Shown piece by piece: positions 11,190 through 22,690 of a stretch of 64,000 bases of DNA. The translations under genes were made by a program, and so were the position numbers. Positions within the stretch are counted from its first letter, which is position 1. Each line of letters opens with the position of its first letter. A model generated the notes under the pieces. The model was not told the DNA's origin and searched no databases. It was given only the letters and a program-made list of their open reading frames with translations. This DNA is from Apium graveolens (lineage: Eukaryota > Streptophyta > Magnoliopsida > Apiales > Apiaceae): the NCBI RefSeq assembly GCF_009905375.1, contig NC_133650.1, positions 305,427,574 through 305,491,573 on the forward strand. Direction: 5' to 3'.

Positions 11190-11920
11190 ATTATAAGTCA
11201 TATAGAAATTAAAGAAAAATACACGGGGATACTTAGAAATTAAGATGTATTTAAAATAAAATTCTATAAATTATGATAAATCAAAATGGCTAAAAATAAA
11301 ATGATAAAAAAAACAAAGTTAATAGAATCCTAAGATATCCAGAAGTATATGATAACAAAAGTAAAATAAAACTTAATAGAATTAACCAAGAGTTTTAGTA
11401 GAATTAAAAGACCTACAAAAACAAAATTATAAGATATACATAAATGAATAAGTGAAACGAAAAGTTTGTGGTACCAAAAAATAGTGAAACCAAAATTAAT
11501 ACTTGTGTACCACTTAAAAAGGGGTTTCGCTTATTAATAAATGATATAATATTGTAAATCATATAGAAATTAAAGAAGAATACACATGTGATACTTAGAA
11601 ATTAAGAAGTATATAAAATAAAATTCTACTAATTATAATAAATCAAAACGACTAAAAATAAAAGGATAAAACAAAAATAAAACCAAACTTAATGGAATCA
11701 TAAGATATCTAGAAGTATATGATAACAAAAATAAAATCAAACTTAATAGAATCAACCAAGAGTTTTGGTTGAATTAAAAGACCTACAAAAACAAAATTAT
11801 AAGATATACATAAATGAATAAGTGAAACTGGTGGTACCAAAAAATAGTGAAACCAAAATATTTAACACTTGTGTATCATTTAAAAAGGGGTTTCACTTAT
11901 TAATAAAAGTTATTAAAGTG
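11190..11920. repeat. AT-rich tandem duplication, unit about 355-360 bp
   Basis: Two adjacent copies (about 11190-11545 and 11546-11920) share long colinear phrases such as AAGACCTACAAAAACAAAAT and TAAAAAGGGGTTTC[A/G]CTTATT, differing by small substitutions and indels. No coding potential. Origin unknown; the phrase at the right end of each unit is reminiscent of non-coding transposon sequence. Confidence 0.75.
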
Positions 11921-12369
11921 TGTAATTCATTTTAACCTTTTTATGTAATCATGGGATTATACGAGTAGTAGAAGTTGTTTCTATGTGATCGTGGCAGGTT
12001 CTCTATAAGCATCTTTCAGAATATATCAGAAGAGTTTTAGAATTATGTCATGGGTGTAGGGTGGATCTACATGTTTTCCCACATGTTTATTTTATTATCT
12101 ACAAAAAAACTTTTCCTTGTTTACTAGTTAATTAATTGTTAGATAAAAAAACCAAATTCATTATTGATAACATTAGCAAAATAGAAGATAAGTGAGCCCT
12201 TGATCCTCGACGTAGAACAATACCCTACTTATTCTAAATTACAATCAACACAAAAAGTGTTTAAATTGTGTTACATCAGTCTTGAGCATTAAATTATCTG
12301 TGATAACATCCATATCCCAATCTTTTCTGTCTATGCAAAATAATGAGTTAATTGTTTTATTATCTATTT
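11921..12369. other. Intergenic, no feature recognised
   Basis: AT-rich, without an ORF, RNA gene or repeat that I can support. It borders the tail of the LINE fragment. Confidence 0.5.
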
Positions 12370-13097
12370 CATGAGAGGTTGAAGTTACCTAGGTGTTATC
12401 ATCAGACATTAACCAGGGTTGTCCCACAATTTGAATATGTTCTCCGCTTCCAATTTTCCACCGTGTACCATCCAACAACAGCTATTTTGCTTCCATTAAA
12501 CTTCTTTATAAAGCTTGAATTATGCCCCAATTTCAAGTTTATAAAATCAGTATCTACAAAGTACTTGTCCTTGTAAACTCTTGACACTAAATTATGTGGC
12601 TTAACAATAAATCTCCAACCTTATTTTCTCAACATCGAAATGTTGTAGTCTCGAAAGTTCCTGAATCCTAAGCCACCTGCAGTTTTATGTTTTGACATCC
12701 GGTCCCAATACATCCAACAAATTTGTGATTTTCGTGTATCTTGTGATTGATTTGTACCCCACCAGTATTTAGACCAACATTTTTCTAACGCTCTTATGAT
12801 TTCTAAGGGGAGTAAAAATACGTTCATTGCATAAGCTGACAATACTTGCGCTACAAACTTGATTAACAACTCTTTACCTGATCTTGAAACATACCGCCCA
12901 TCCCAACTTCTAATATGATTATTGACTTTCTCTTTCTGAAACCTTAGAATTGCAGATTTATTTCTACCAATAACATTCGATAACTCCAGGTATGTACTCT
13001 GATCATTAGCCTCGATCATTTGTAAGCCTTGACAAAGCAGTTGCCTGCAGATGAGTACATACTTAATAGTTAATAAACTTTGAATTATAATCAACAT
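12370..13097 (-). pseudogene. L1-type LINE reverse-transcriptase C-terminal fragment
   Basis: The minus-strand frame from 13097 reads like the region after the RT domain of plant L1 LINEs: YLELSNVIGRNKSAILRF, SGKELLIKFVAQVLSAYAM, a KYWWG block and GGLGFRNFRDYN. An in-frame stop at 12621-12623 (where related elements commonly have Gln) interrupts it. The frame then continues with VYKDKYFVDTDFINLKLGHN, and after a frameshift near 12490 with GTRWKIGSGEHIQI and QPWLM. These match the usual order in plant LINE ORF2. The EN domain, the RT core and the tail are absent, so this is an internal fragment of a dead copy. Confidence 0.82.
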
Positions 13098-13644
13098 ACA
13101 TGGTAGTGGGGTTAACTTACAATTTTCATTAAATTAATAAGAAGAAACCTCATTTCGCTGAAAATAGAGCAGTGTTATACCGAGTGCTAAAATAAGATCG
13201 GACAAAAAAAGGTACTAAAATACGAAGTTTTGGTTATTACTATGTAGTTAAATTAAATTGTTAAAACTCCAATCTCGGATTCTATTTACTACAACTACAT
13301 AACTGGATAATATTTATTTATTTAGTTTCACTTTTTAATTTTCACTCGGGTTCGATGTCTTTAATTAAAAATTAAATAATTGTTTCATTATAAAATTATA
13401 TCATAATAATTCAACTCTCTACAATTAAATATTTAAATAATATGTCTTTATTTTAATAATAATACAATGGATTTATTATTTTTAATTTTGACTCATGATT
13501 CATCTTTGTTAAAGAACTGTTTATGGGTTTTGCTCGGTAGCTGATAACTTATTTCACGAACATACAGAAAAATACAATCTGATATACTTAAAGATGTGCA
13601 TGTATTACTGAAAAAGTTAACTTAAAATTATATTATTTTCAAGT
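13098..13644. other. Intergenic, no gene seen
   Basis: AT-rich sequence between the LINE fragment and the target duplication of gypsy element F. No ORF or repeat of note. Confidence 0.5.
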
Positions 13645-13649
13645 CAATA

Positions 13650-14106
13650 TGACGCAACACGGAAGTATGGAAGAAGCAATCATTAATCCTCGCAATAACT
13701 CTTACACGAGAAATCCTTTAATATCTTAAATCCCCAAGGGTTTTATTGAATTCATAAGAAAGATAAGCGAAAAAAATTTAGGATTTTAATTTCAATAAAA
13801 GATTAGTCATATGTTACATCATAAGATAGTTTATATAGGAATAGAAAATCTTAAAATGAAATAAAAATAAATCATAATTAAAATAAAATATTACTTATAA
13901 AGTAATATGATCATGAATAATTAGCATGATCATGTAGATTTTCTAACCCTCCAAAGAATGTTACGGGTGCTTTGGCATGATCCTGCCATCTGGAAGCGTG
14001 ACGATGCCTTTGTTTCTCTCAATAACGTGATCATGCAGTCCTTTTTGCTTGTACCTTTTTTCCGATTCATCACACCATCGATTAACACTAAAATCCTCCT
14101 ACATCA
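13650..14106 (-). repeat. 3' LTR of gypsy element F
   Basis: 457 bp, plus-strand TGACGCAACACGG...CTACATCA; colinear with 20742-21221. It contains several copies of the palindromic phrase ATGATCATG/CGTGATCATG. Slightly shorter than its partner through indels. Confidence 0.88.
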
Positions 14107-14282
14107 GACTCCTCCACTTCAAAAGAACTCGATCTCGAGTTCTCATCTAAAATAAGACGTCGACTTGTTGTTTATCTCTACATGATGGTACTTTTAAAGG
14201 AAATGACCTTATTGAAATTTTGCACCTGAACTCTTCTCCAAGATTAACATATTGTGAAAATAACACTTGAATTAATGCAACC

Positions 14283-14543
14283 TATAAGATATATAAGTCC
14301 ATCTAATACTAAGCAAGACAAAAGGTCAATGCCAGCTAGATGACAACTCAGGTCAATGCCAGCTAGATGACAACTAAGGATAATTAGTTAGTTAGTTAAG
14401 TTAGAGTCAATGTATAAATATAGTGCAGGAGACAAACTATGAGAACAACAAGTTATGTAAATATACAGTTACTCTTCTTCTTCATTATTCATATCATCTT
14501 CTTGATTTCTTACACACATATACATACATTTCTGTTTGTAACA
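14283..14543 (+). repeat. 5' LTR of copia E
   Basis: 261 bp, ending TTTGTAACA. The first bases read TATAAGATATATAAG where the 3' LTR has TGTTAGAGATATAAG. An internal short direct repeat (GGTCAATGCCAGCTAGATGA twice) is present in both LTRs, and TATAAATA lies near 14413. Confidence 0.9.
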
Positions 14544-14727
14544 TGGTATTAGAGCTTATGCTCATCGATTCATCTATACCTTCATATTCTTCCGCTTGAT
14601 TGTTGCATTTCTGTTCTTTCTTCATTGAATCTCTATTCTTGCTTCTGTGTATCACTAACGCTCATAAGTTGTTTGCTAAAAGTTCACAATCAATTTTAAC
14701 CTCTTAATCATCATCAGTGTAACTCTT

Positions 14728-15692
14728 ATGGCATCTCCAAGCTCTTACTCAACTGTTGCCGCTAGTTCCACATCAATACCCGCAATTACTACTTTGGATG
14801 TGAATCATTCGTAGTTTATTAATGCCTCTAATAAACTATAGTCAGTGGCATCGATCAATGGAGATCACTCTCTCTTTAAAGCTAAAGCTAGGTTTCGTTG
14901 ACGGAACATATGTTAGACCTTCTGTGAACTCGGTGCTTCTGATTCACTGGATACGCTGCGATAATATGGTAACCTCATGGATTCTTAACTCTATTTCACT
15001 TGATGTTCTCCAAAGTGTTGTGTATATAAAAACTGCTCATGTAATTTTGGGAGGATTTGAAAGTTCGATATAATCAGACTAATGTTCCTAAGCTGTTTAA
15101 CTTGCATAAATAATTGTCACATCTTACTCAAGGAACGATGTCAATTGTTGCTTATTTTACTAAATTTAGGATAATTCATGATGAATTGGAATGTATATCT
15201 ACTAAACCTAGATGTACTTGCACTTGCACAATCAACTCAAAACTTGAAGCTTATGATCAAACTGTGCAATTGACACAATTTCTGATGGGGTTAAATAAGC
15301 ACTTTACTGGTGTGCGAGGTCAAATTCTGATTATGAATCCTCTGCCTTCACCAATGTTATTCCATTCTTCTTCAAGAAGAAAATAAGAGATAAATATCTA
15401 CCGGTACTGTATCTCTCAACAAGGACTACTAGTAATGTCAATTAGGCAAAATACTTCTGGAAAATCATATCAGACCAAGACAAGTCAGAAATCTGTTGAT
15501 ACTAGTGCTGTTGTCTGTGAGTATTGTCATATGACTGGTCATGTAAAGGAAAAATGTTTTTGTCTTCATTGTTATCCTCCATGGCACTGTTTACATGGAA
15601 AGCCAAAGTTCAGACCAAAATCTCACAAGTCTATTGTTGCTGCTCATGTCTCTGAGGCTTTTACAAATATGGCTCTATTTTGGATCTCTTAA
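14728..15692 (+). pseudogene. Copia E gag, broken
   Basis: A plausible start is the ATG at 14728 (MASPSSYS). A stop (TAG) follows 29 codons later, and the frame shifts near 14820. Then YSQWHRSMEITL and KLGFVDGTY match the conserved N-terminal gag domain of copia elements. Further pieces continue to about 15386, and the zinc knuckle C-x2-C-x4-H-x4-C is at about 15517-15560. At least three frame changes separate the pieces. Gag would form the particle shell; this copy cannot. Confidence 0.82.
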
Positions 15693-15699
15693 CTTGATT

Positions 15700-18600
15700 G
15701 ATGGTCAGTGTAAACAGTTGATCCAAATGCTGCAGCAATCTATGCTTTCCACTTCAGCTGAGTCTTCTTCATCTAATGTTGTGTTTAATAGTTTACAGTT
15801 TGCTGGTATTGCTACTCACTTTGCTAGTCTTGTAAATTCTAATATGCTCTCTTTACAATCGAACTGGATTATTGATTCTGGAGCAACTGATCATGTTACT
15901 CCATATTTTCACTTATTACATAATCCTTCTTCTTGTACATCTGTTCTGAACTTACCTAATGGTAATATTGCACATGTCACTCACATTGGTTCTGTTGTCT
16001 TGAGTCCACATATCACATTACATCATGTGTTATGTGTGCCTTTTTTCCACCATAATTTACTATTTATCTGTAAATTTCTAATTGATTCTCATACAACTAT
16101 GCAATTTACGGCTACCAATTGTTCTCTTCAGGCCCCTACCTTGAAGAGGGACCTAGAGATTGGTAAACTGTGCAGAGTTCTATGCCTATTTCACTCTAGC
16201 TCATCTATTTCATCCTCTGTAGCTCATGCTCACAACTCCTCTACCAATATTTATCTTTGGCATGCTAGAACTGGACATCTACCGAGTAGTTTACTTAAAC
16301 TTTTACCTATCTCTTGTAATAATGATCTTTCTCATGAGTGTGACAGTTGTCACTTAGCTAAACAAAGTAGAGTTCCTTTGCCCACTAGTACTACTACTTT
16401 ATCTGATGTAATTGACTTGACTCATATGGATTTATGGGGTCCATATTAATACCAAACCAATGGAAATTACAGATATTTTGTAACTGTTGTTGATGATATG
16501 TCCATAGCTACTTGGTTGTTCTTAATAAGTGATAAAACTTTCGTTCCTTCTTTATTGTGAATTTTGTGAAATATATCCAAACTCAATTCTCTATTACTCA
16601 GGGTATTGATCATCAAATTTCTTGTGTATATTACCCTCAATAGAATGGTCTTGTTGAACGAAAACATAGGTATATATTAAATGTAGCTAGAGCTATTAGG
16701 TTTCATGCATTTATCCCTATATCTTTATGGGGTGATTGTATTCTTACTTCCTACTATCTGACCAATAGAACACCAACTTCCGTGCTTCAAGGTAAGTCAC
16801 CTTTTGAGATGTTATATCATAAACCACTTGATTACACTTTACTTAGAGTATTTGGGTGCTTATGCTATACTACAATTGTTCCTCATTCATTAAACAAATT
16901 TAATCTAAGGGCTATTAAAGGAGTTTTTTTAGGCTATCCCTATGGCAGGAAAGGGTACAAAATTCTAAATCTAGCAACTAAACATGTTTTCATTGCTAGA
17001 GATGTGTCTTTTGTGAAAAATGAGTTTCCTTTTCACACCATTGCTACCACTTTACCCACTTTGTTGTTTCCTTCTCAGTCTCATAATTTTTATGCTTATG
17101 ATCCAATCACGAGTTTTCAACCAATTTCACCATCTCCTGATGCATTCTCTTCTACACCTACTTCTACACCTCCTTCTCCCACAACTACTCCTTCTACTCA
17201 TAATGATTCTCAACATTCAGCTCAAAATTTAGTTCCAGATTTAGCTCAAAATATATTGAAACTCCCATTATACCAGTTAGACCTCAACGGAATAAGGTTC
17301 TTCTTGTCAGAATTTAAGGATTATATTGGCTTACCTGTTCACCTTACTTCTCATGCTACTTCTCAGCTCAAACCTTACAATTTTCATCATACTCATACAT
17401 GTGATCAGTTTCTAGACTCGCATATTCAGTTTCTGGCCAACATCAGTAAAATTCCTGAACCCCATACGTACAAAAAGGTTGTGTCATCTGCTGAGTAATG
17501 CAGATCAATGAATACTGAGTTAACAGCTTTGGAAGCTAATGCTACTTGGAAGATTTTCCCTTTACCTGTAGGCAAACCACTTGTAGGTTGCAAATGGCTT
17601 TACAAATTAAAATATTTACCAAACGGTGAAGTTGATAGATTTAAAGCTCGGTTAGTTGTCAAGGGTTTTACTCAAACTACTGGTCTTGAATATTTTGATA
17701 CCTTTGCACCTGTTGCAAAGATGGCCACCTTAAGGGTTGTACTTACTTTGGCATCTATATACAACTAGTCCCTCAAGCAATTAGATGTTACTAATGCCTT
17801 TCTGCATGGTCGGTTATATGAAGAGCTCTATGTGGAAGTACCTCCTGGTTATGTCCTGCTCATATTAGAGACTTATATCCTAATTAACATCTGGTTTGTA
17901 AGCTAATTAAGTCTCTCTATGGTCTTAAACAAGCCCCAAGAGAGTGGTTTTCAGTTCTCTCTCAAGCTCTTTTAGATTTTGGCTTTACTCACACAACTAG
18001 TGACTCTAGTTTGTTTGTATTCCAACAATGATCCCAGATAGTTATTATGATCGTGTATGTGGATGATATGGTGCTTACTAGTAGTGACTCTACTCTAATG
18101 TAAAGGGTATTTGATTTCCTGGCTACCAAGTTTAAAATCAAAGACCTTGGGCCTCTTAAATACTTATTAGGTATTGAAGTTGCCAGGTCTGCTTCTGGTA
18201 TATATCTCAACCAACGAAAGTATTCTATGGATATTCTGACTGATATGGGTATGTTGGATTATAAACCAACTATATTACCTATGGAACAAAATCATATTCT
18301 TGCTCTTATAATGAAGTCTCCTCTATTTTATGATGTATCTCGATATAGGCGTCTTGTTGGTCGTCCCATCTACCTCACTATTACTAGACCTAACTTGGCA
18401 TATCATGTGCATATCCTTTCTCAATTAATGCATCAACCAAAGGTAGCTCATTAGCAGGCTGCTCTAAAGGTGGTTCATTATATTAAGCACACATGTGGGC
18501 GGGGAATATTGCTTTCCTCCTCTTTAGGTTTTACTCCTAATGCATACACTGATGCTGATTGAGGTTCCTATAAAGACTCCAGGCAATCTTTGACTGGTTT

Positions 18601-18988
18601 TTTCCTTACTTTGGTAGATTCACTAGTATTCTAGAAGTGTAAAAAGCAACACATTATCTCTAGGTCCTCTGCATAATCTGAATATCGTGCCATGGCCGAT
18701 ACGTGTTGTGAAATCACTTGGCTAGTCTCTCTGCTTAAAGAACTTCATGCTCCTCAGGTTACTCCAGTCACCATCTACTGTGATAACAAGAGTGCTTTAT
18801 ATATTACTTCTAATCCGGTCTTTCATGAACGTACCAAATACATTGAGATTGACTTTCACTTAATACGATACAAGCTCAAGGAGGGATTGATTGTTACTAG
18901 TTATTTACCTTCTCTTGAACATCCAACTGACTTGTTTACTAAATCCATATCTTCCACTCATCTCATTCATCTCTTTTCCAAGTTATGA
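15700..18988 (+). pseudogene. Copia E pol (protease, integrase, RT, RNase H), broken
   Basis: Domains appear in the expected order. Protease with DSGATDH at about 15878. Integrase zinc-binding part (LWHARTGHL and CDSCHLAKQ) at about 16255-16370, then the integrase core, which breaks at a TAA at 16447 and again near 16558. Integrase C-terminal part GKSPFEMLY and RVFGCLCY from 16794. RT from CKWLYKLKY (17590) through YVDDMVL (about 18055). RNase H pieces with YCDNKSALY (about 18776) to a stop at 18986-18988. Stops at about 16447, 17496, 17766, 18100 and 18452, plus frameshifts, separate the parts. Inactive. Confidence 0.87.
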
Positions 18989-19025
18989 GTTTGTAATTTC
19001 TTCCATAATCCTAACTTTAGGGGGC

Positions 19026-19287
19026 TGTTAGAGATATAAGTCCATTTGTACTAAGCAAGCCAATAAAGGTCAATGCCATCTAGATGATAGCTCAGGTCAA
19101 TGCCAGATAGATGACAACTCAGGAGAATTGGTTAGTTAGTTAAATCAGAGTCAATGTATAAATATAGTGCAAGAGACAAACTATGAGAACAACAAGTTAA
19201 GTAAATATATAGTTACTCTTCTTCTTCATTATTCATATCATCTTCTTGATTGTTTACACACATATACATATATTTCTGTTTGTAACA
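19026..19287 (+). repeat. 3' LTR of copia E
   Basis: 262 bp, TGTTAGAGATATAAG...TTTGTAACA, colinear with the 5' LTR at 14283-14543 and with many small differences between the two, fitting an old insertion. Followed by CAACC. Confidence 0.9.
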
Positions 19288-19393
19288 CAACCACATCTTT
19301 GTAAATCACTGCCGACTTAGACCTTGAACCGACTTCAACTTCGTTAAACCCATTACTTGCAGAAATAACCATCACATATATAAAAGAGGGATT

Positions 19394-20562
19394 CTAGACA
19401 ATATTATACTCCAATGAATACAAAATATACCCACCATTATTGTCAATAGTTTTCTCCCTACTTTTGTGACATAAGTTCAAATCAGTCTGATATGGTCTAG
19501 CCAATACTAACTCACATGATTTCACATCAAAATTATCAAAAACTGTATTATGTTTGTACTTAAAGCTAGCAATGTCAATCACCAAAATTTCACTTACAGT
19601 ACTAACAACTATTGGGTTATTCCAAATAATATTATCTGTTACGACATAATTTTGTAGAGGTAATTTAATTTCATTAACCACTTCCCTCAAATTAAAGTTC
19701 TCGGGATATTTGTAATCTACCACACTATTACAATTTTGAGGACTCATCATGCGTACTAATTGAATCAAGCTCTGATGATGTGAATCATCCTCCGATTTAT
19801 GAGTAACCAAGTATAATTTTAGAACGCTTTCAACAAGATGTTCATCATCGCTATTATTCTAATCTTTATAGATATCATCAATGTTTTCTTTGTTGTGCTC
19901 CTGTACATCCTCATCATTGCTTTCTTTGTTGACCTCATCCACTCTTAACGAATCAGTAAACATATAATTTTCCGAACTTATTATCTCGCACCATTCTTCA
20001 ACTATATCCACACCTTTTAAATCTTCATAAGGAAATTCAGTATTAAAATAACCAAGCTTTTTTCGTATATCACGTCCAACAAACTATCATGTTTTGGTTG
20101 AGAACATTCATCAAACACATTATTGACATGACATGATTCATGATTAGCCGAATTATCCTCTTGTTTGCGATCAATATCTTTTTTGGACTCATATCCCTCT
20201 GGTAAAAATCTCTCCATCATCAATTCTTTCATCCCCCACCATATTCTAGGGTCTTTTCATTTATTTATCTATCTGTATAGCAAGTTTATCCCACCATATA
20301 GAAGTAACACTCTTTAATCGAGCTGCCACCATCTTAACTATCTTACTTTCAAGAACACCCATAATATCAAAGAATTTATCAATATCAATATACCAATTTT
20401 TAAATTAATCAAGTACAAGAGACCCATAAAATAACGGTAAATCAGCCCCTTTTGTATAATTATTATTATTTTAATAATTACTTGTATTTGTCTTCGAGAT
20501 AGAATTCTCATCAACATGATATTTTCCGTTTCAAGGAACTCGATTCCGATTTTCTTTTTCAC
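19394..20562 (-). pseudogene. Gypsy F gag and protease remnant
   Basis: Reading right to left on the minus strand: after an N-terminal stretch, a frame near 20430-20260 gives FKNWYIDIDKFFDIM, VKMVAARLKS and SIWWDKL. These correspond to the Ty3-gypsy retrotransposon gag domain, including its tryptophan pair. The frame after two stops gives MKELMMERFLPEGYE, the usual end of that domain. Downstream, 19810-19394 encodes a segment with CELVLARPYQTDLN, resembling the C-terminal side of a gypsy aspartic protease (ALLGRPW-type motif; here LARPY). RT, RNase H and integrase are absent. Several stops make it inactive. Identification rests on motif comparison by eye. Confidence 0.72.
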
Positions 20563-20741
20563 CTCTATGTTGCTTGTTATTAATTTTCACTTGATTCGGC
20601 GACATATTCCTTTGATATGCGAAAACCTTCAGAGCTACGGTTAAAGACGCCGTAACCTCTCGAAGATTTTCTTTGGTAATTGAATTTCCCATAACGAGTC
20701 AGGTAACGAAAAAATAGGATATACCCTGCTCTAATGCCAAC

Positions 20742-21221
20742 TAACGCAGCACGGAAACATATGATAAGTAAGCGCTAATCCTCACAAGGACTCGTACACG
20801 AGAAATCTTTAAAAACCTTGAATTCATAAGGCAAATTTTGAATGCACAAGAGTTTTCTTGAATTCACAAGAAAGATAAGAGGAAAACACTTATGGATTTA
20901 ATTTCAATAAAAGATTATTCATATGCTACATCATAAGATAGTTTATATAGGAATAGAAAATCTTAAAATGAAATAAAAATAAATCCTAGTTAAAATAAAA
21001 TATTATTTATAAAGCAGCATGATCATGCAATATTTAGGATGATCATTCAGATTCTCTAACCTCCAAAGAATGCTACGGGTAATTTGGCACGATCCTGCCA
21101 TCCGACAGCGTGATCATATCATTCGACATCGTGATCATGCCTTCATTTTGCTCAATAGCGTGATCATACCATTTTTCCGATTCATCACACCATTGTTTAA
21201 CACTGAAATCCTCCTACATCA
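20742..21221 (-). repeat. 5' LTR of gypsy element F
   Basis: 480 bp, plus-strand TAACGCAGCACGG...CTACATCA, directly beside the PBS (20728-20739). It has extra copies of the GCGTGATCAT motif compared with the 3' LTR. Confidence 0.88.
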
Positions 21222-21296
21222 TAATATTATTGGTGTTAGATACTAATATAAAAATTAAGAATCTCGCTCGTGATCTACTGTTCGATCTATAAATGG

Positions 21297-22687
21297 CACT
21301 ACAATAAAAATTACTAAAATCCACCATCAAATATCGGTGGAATTTAGCTAAAATCGACCATATCCGGTGGATTTTAGTATAAAATCGACCGAAACATGTT
21401 GGTGGCTTTTAAGAGGGTCGATTTTAAGTTTTACGGTGGAATTTATATAAAATAAACCGAATCTTTGGTCGCTTTTAAAAAATTTGAAATTTGAAATTTA
21501 AAATTTTGTGAAAATTTGAATCCCCCCTGAATAAATTACACCACAATCGGTCGATTTTAATATAAAATATTTCAAAAAAAAAATAAAACCACCCCCACCC
21601 ATCAACCGTGCAACCGCCGACCACCACCGGAAAAAAATTCCGGCAACTCCATCTCTCACCATTTCACCCTCCGTTTTGCTTCTTCCTGCCTTTCTCTCTC
21701 TCCCTACAAATACAAAACAATAAGAGTCATCAATTTACTTCACTAGCTTAAACATTATTAAACACAAATGTAGTAAATATAATGAGAAAAAATCGACAAA
21801 AGCAACATACCCTCCGCCAGTCCTCCCCACTCGAATCATTAGCTTTAGCCGGTCGAAATCCATCCAGGTTAACTTAAACACTCTGTTGGGCCACTTTCCC
21901 GAACCCACCACCTTCCATCCTTATTCTTACTGCAGACACCACCGACCCGTCTTCTCTCCGCCGTGTTGCAAGTCAGACAAAACTCATTCTCAACTGTGTA
22001 GGTACATTTCGGCTTTATGGAGATCTTGTTGTGGCTGCATGTGTTAATGCAAGAGCTGATTATTTAGATATATGTGGAGAGCCTAAGTTTATGGAGAGAA
22101 TGAAAGCTTCATATTTTAAGAGGCTGTTAAAAGTGGTTCTTTTAATGGTTTCAGCTTGTGGTTTTGACTTAGTTCCCGCGGAACTGGGGATGATGTTTAA
22201 TTGCAGGCAATGGGTTTCGCCAGCAGTGCTGAATCATGTTGAAGCTTATTTGAGCTTGGAATCAGGGAAGAAGCTGAATCTGAATTTTGGGACATATAAA
22301 TATGAATATTTACATGAATATTACATGTATCTATAAAGGTAAATATAGGTAAATTATATTATTTTAAACTTATTGTTAATATAAAAGTCACCGAATTCAG
22401 TTGTTTTTGTTATTTCAAATATTTGTAATTTTTGGAGGGAAATTTCCCGCCTATATTACTGAATTTAATAAAAATAAAAGTACAATTAAGATTAAATTCC
22501 ACCGATTAAAAGCGAACGACAATAAATTTCACCGATTAAAAGCGACCAAACTTAAATTCCACCGCACGCGGTGGATTTTATTCATTCGTCAACAAAAATT
22601 CTAGTTGACTTTAAATTCCACCGAAATCGGTGGAATTTAATGTCAGTGGCTTTTAGTTGGTGGAATTTAGTTATTTTTGTTTCAGTG
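21297..22687. mobile_element. Small Pack-CACTA transposon with saccharopine-dehydrogenase-like gene fragment
   Basis: Left end CACTACAATAAAAATTAC; right end, read inverted, CACTGAAACAAAAATAAC. The ends match at 24 of the first 29 bases. Both sides carry TGG (21294-21296 and 22688-22690), the 3-bp duplication typical of CACTA (En/Spm) transposons. Subterminal arrays of GGTGGAATTTA/GGTCGATTTTA-type motifs occupy 21320-21560 and 22490-22680, as in this superfamily. At 1391 bp it has no transposase. Its middle (about 21829-22320) is a fragment of a host gene, so it is a gene-carrying non-autonomous element. Confidence 0.88.
21829..22320 (+). pseudogene. Captured fragment of a saccharopine-dehydrogenase-like oxidoreductase gene
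   Basis: From about 21838 the plus strand reads LALAGRNPS, then (with a shift) PNPPPSILILTADTTD, SSLRRVASQTKLILNCVG, GDLVVAACVNARADYLDI, GEPKFMERM, VSACGFDLVPAELG and VEAYLSLESGKK. This series is characteristic of plant saccharopine-dehydrogenase-like oxidoreductases (homologs of Arabidopsis At5g39410). Only an N-terminal to middle part is present, with no start codon, no C-terminus and a frame interruption near 21870. The open part (22031-22336) starts at a TTG. It lies inside the CACTA borders, so it was carried there rather than being a resident gene. Confidence 0.82.
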
Positions 22688-22690
22688 TGG

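Larger units (their letters stand above)
14283..19287 (+). mobile_element. Ty1-copia element E, complete but inactive
   Basis: A 5.0-kb element with 261- and 262-bp LTRs, a perfect CAACC target duplication (14278-14282 and 19288-19292), a PBS TGGTATTAGAGC (14544-14555) complementary to initiator-methionine tRNA, and a polypurine tract TTTAGGGGGC before the 3' LTR. The order gag, protease, integrase, RT, RNase H is that of Ty1-copia. It is inserted into the internal region of gypsy F. Many stops and frameshifts show that it is old. The gag zinc knuckle (CEYCHMTGHVKEKC) is followed by a LHxYPP segment seen in several copia lineages; I do not assign a lineage. Confidence 0.93.
13650..21221 (-). 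mobile_element. Non-autonomous Ty3-gypsy element F (gag-protease only), host of copia E
   Basis: Two LTRs (13650-14106 and 20742-21221) bracket an internal region. The PBS, read on the minus strand, is TGGCATTAGAGC (20728-20739), and a purine tract AAGTGGAGGAGTC lies at 14107-14119. Flanks are CAATA (13645-13649) and TAATA (21222-21226), a 5-bp duplication with one change. Subtracting the inserted copia E, the internal region is only about 1.6 kb. It encodes gypsy-like gag and a protease-like end but no RT, RNase H or integrase. It is therefore a deletion derivative that would depend on other elements. Confidence 0.85.

Noticed and set aside
9070..11960. Possible Helitron (CTAGT end, hairpin TGCGAAGCACGGG, TTATTAATAA text)
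   Set aside because: Only one weak end is seen on the minus strand; no TC-start end, Rep or helicase sequence was found, so the call is not supported.
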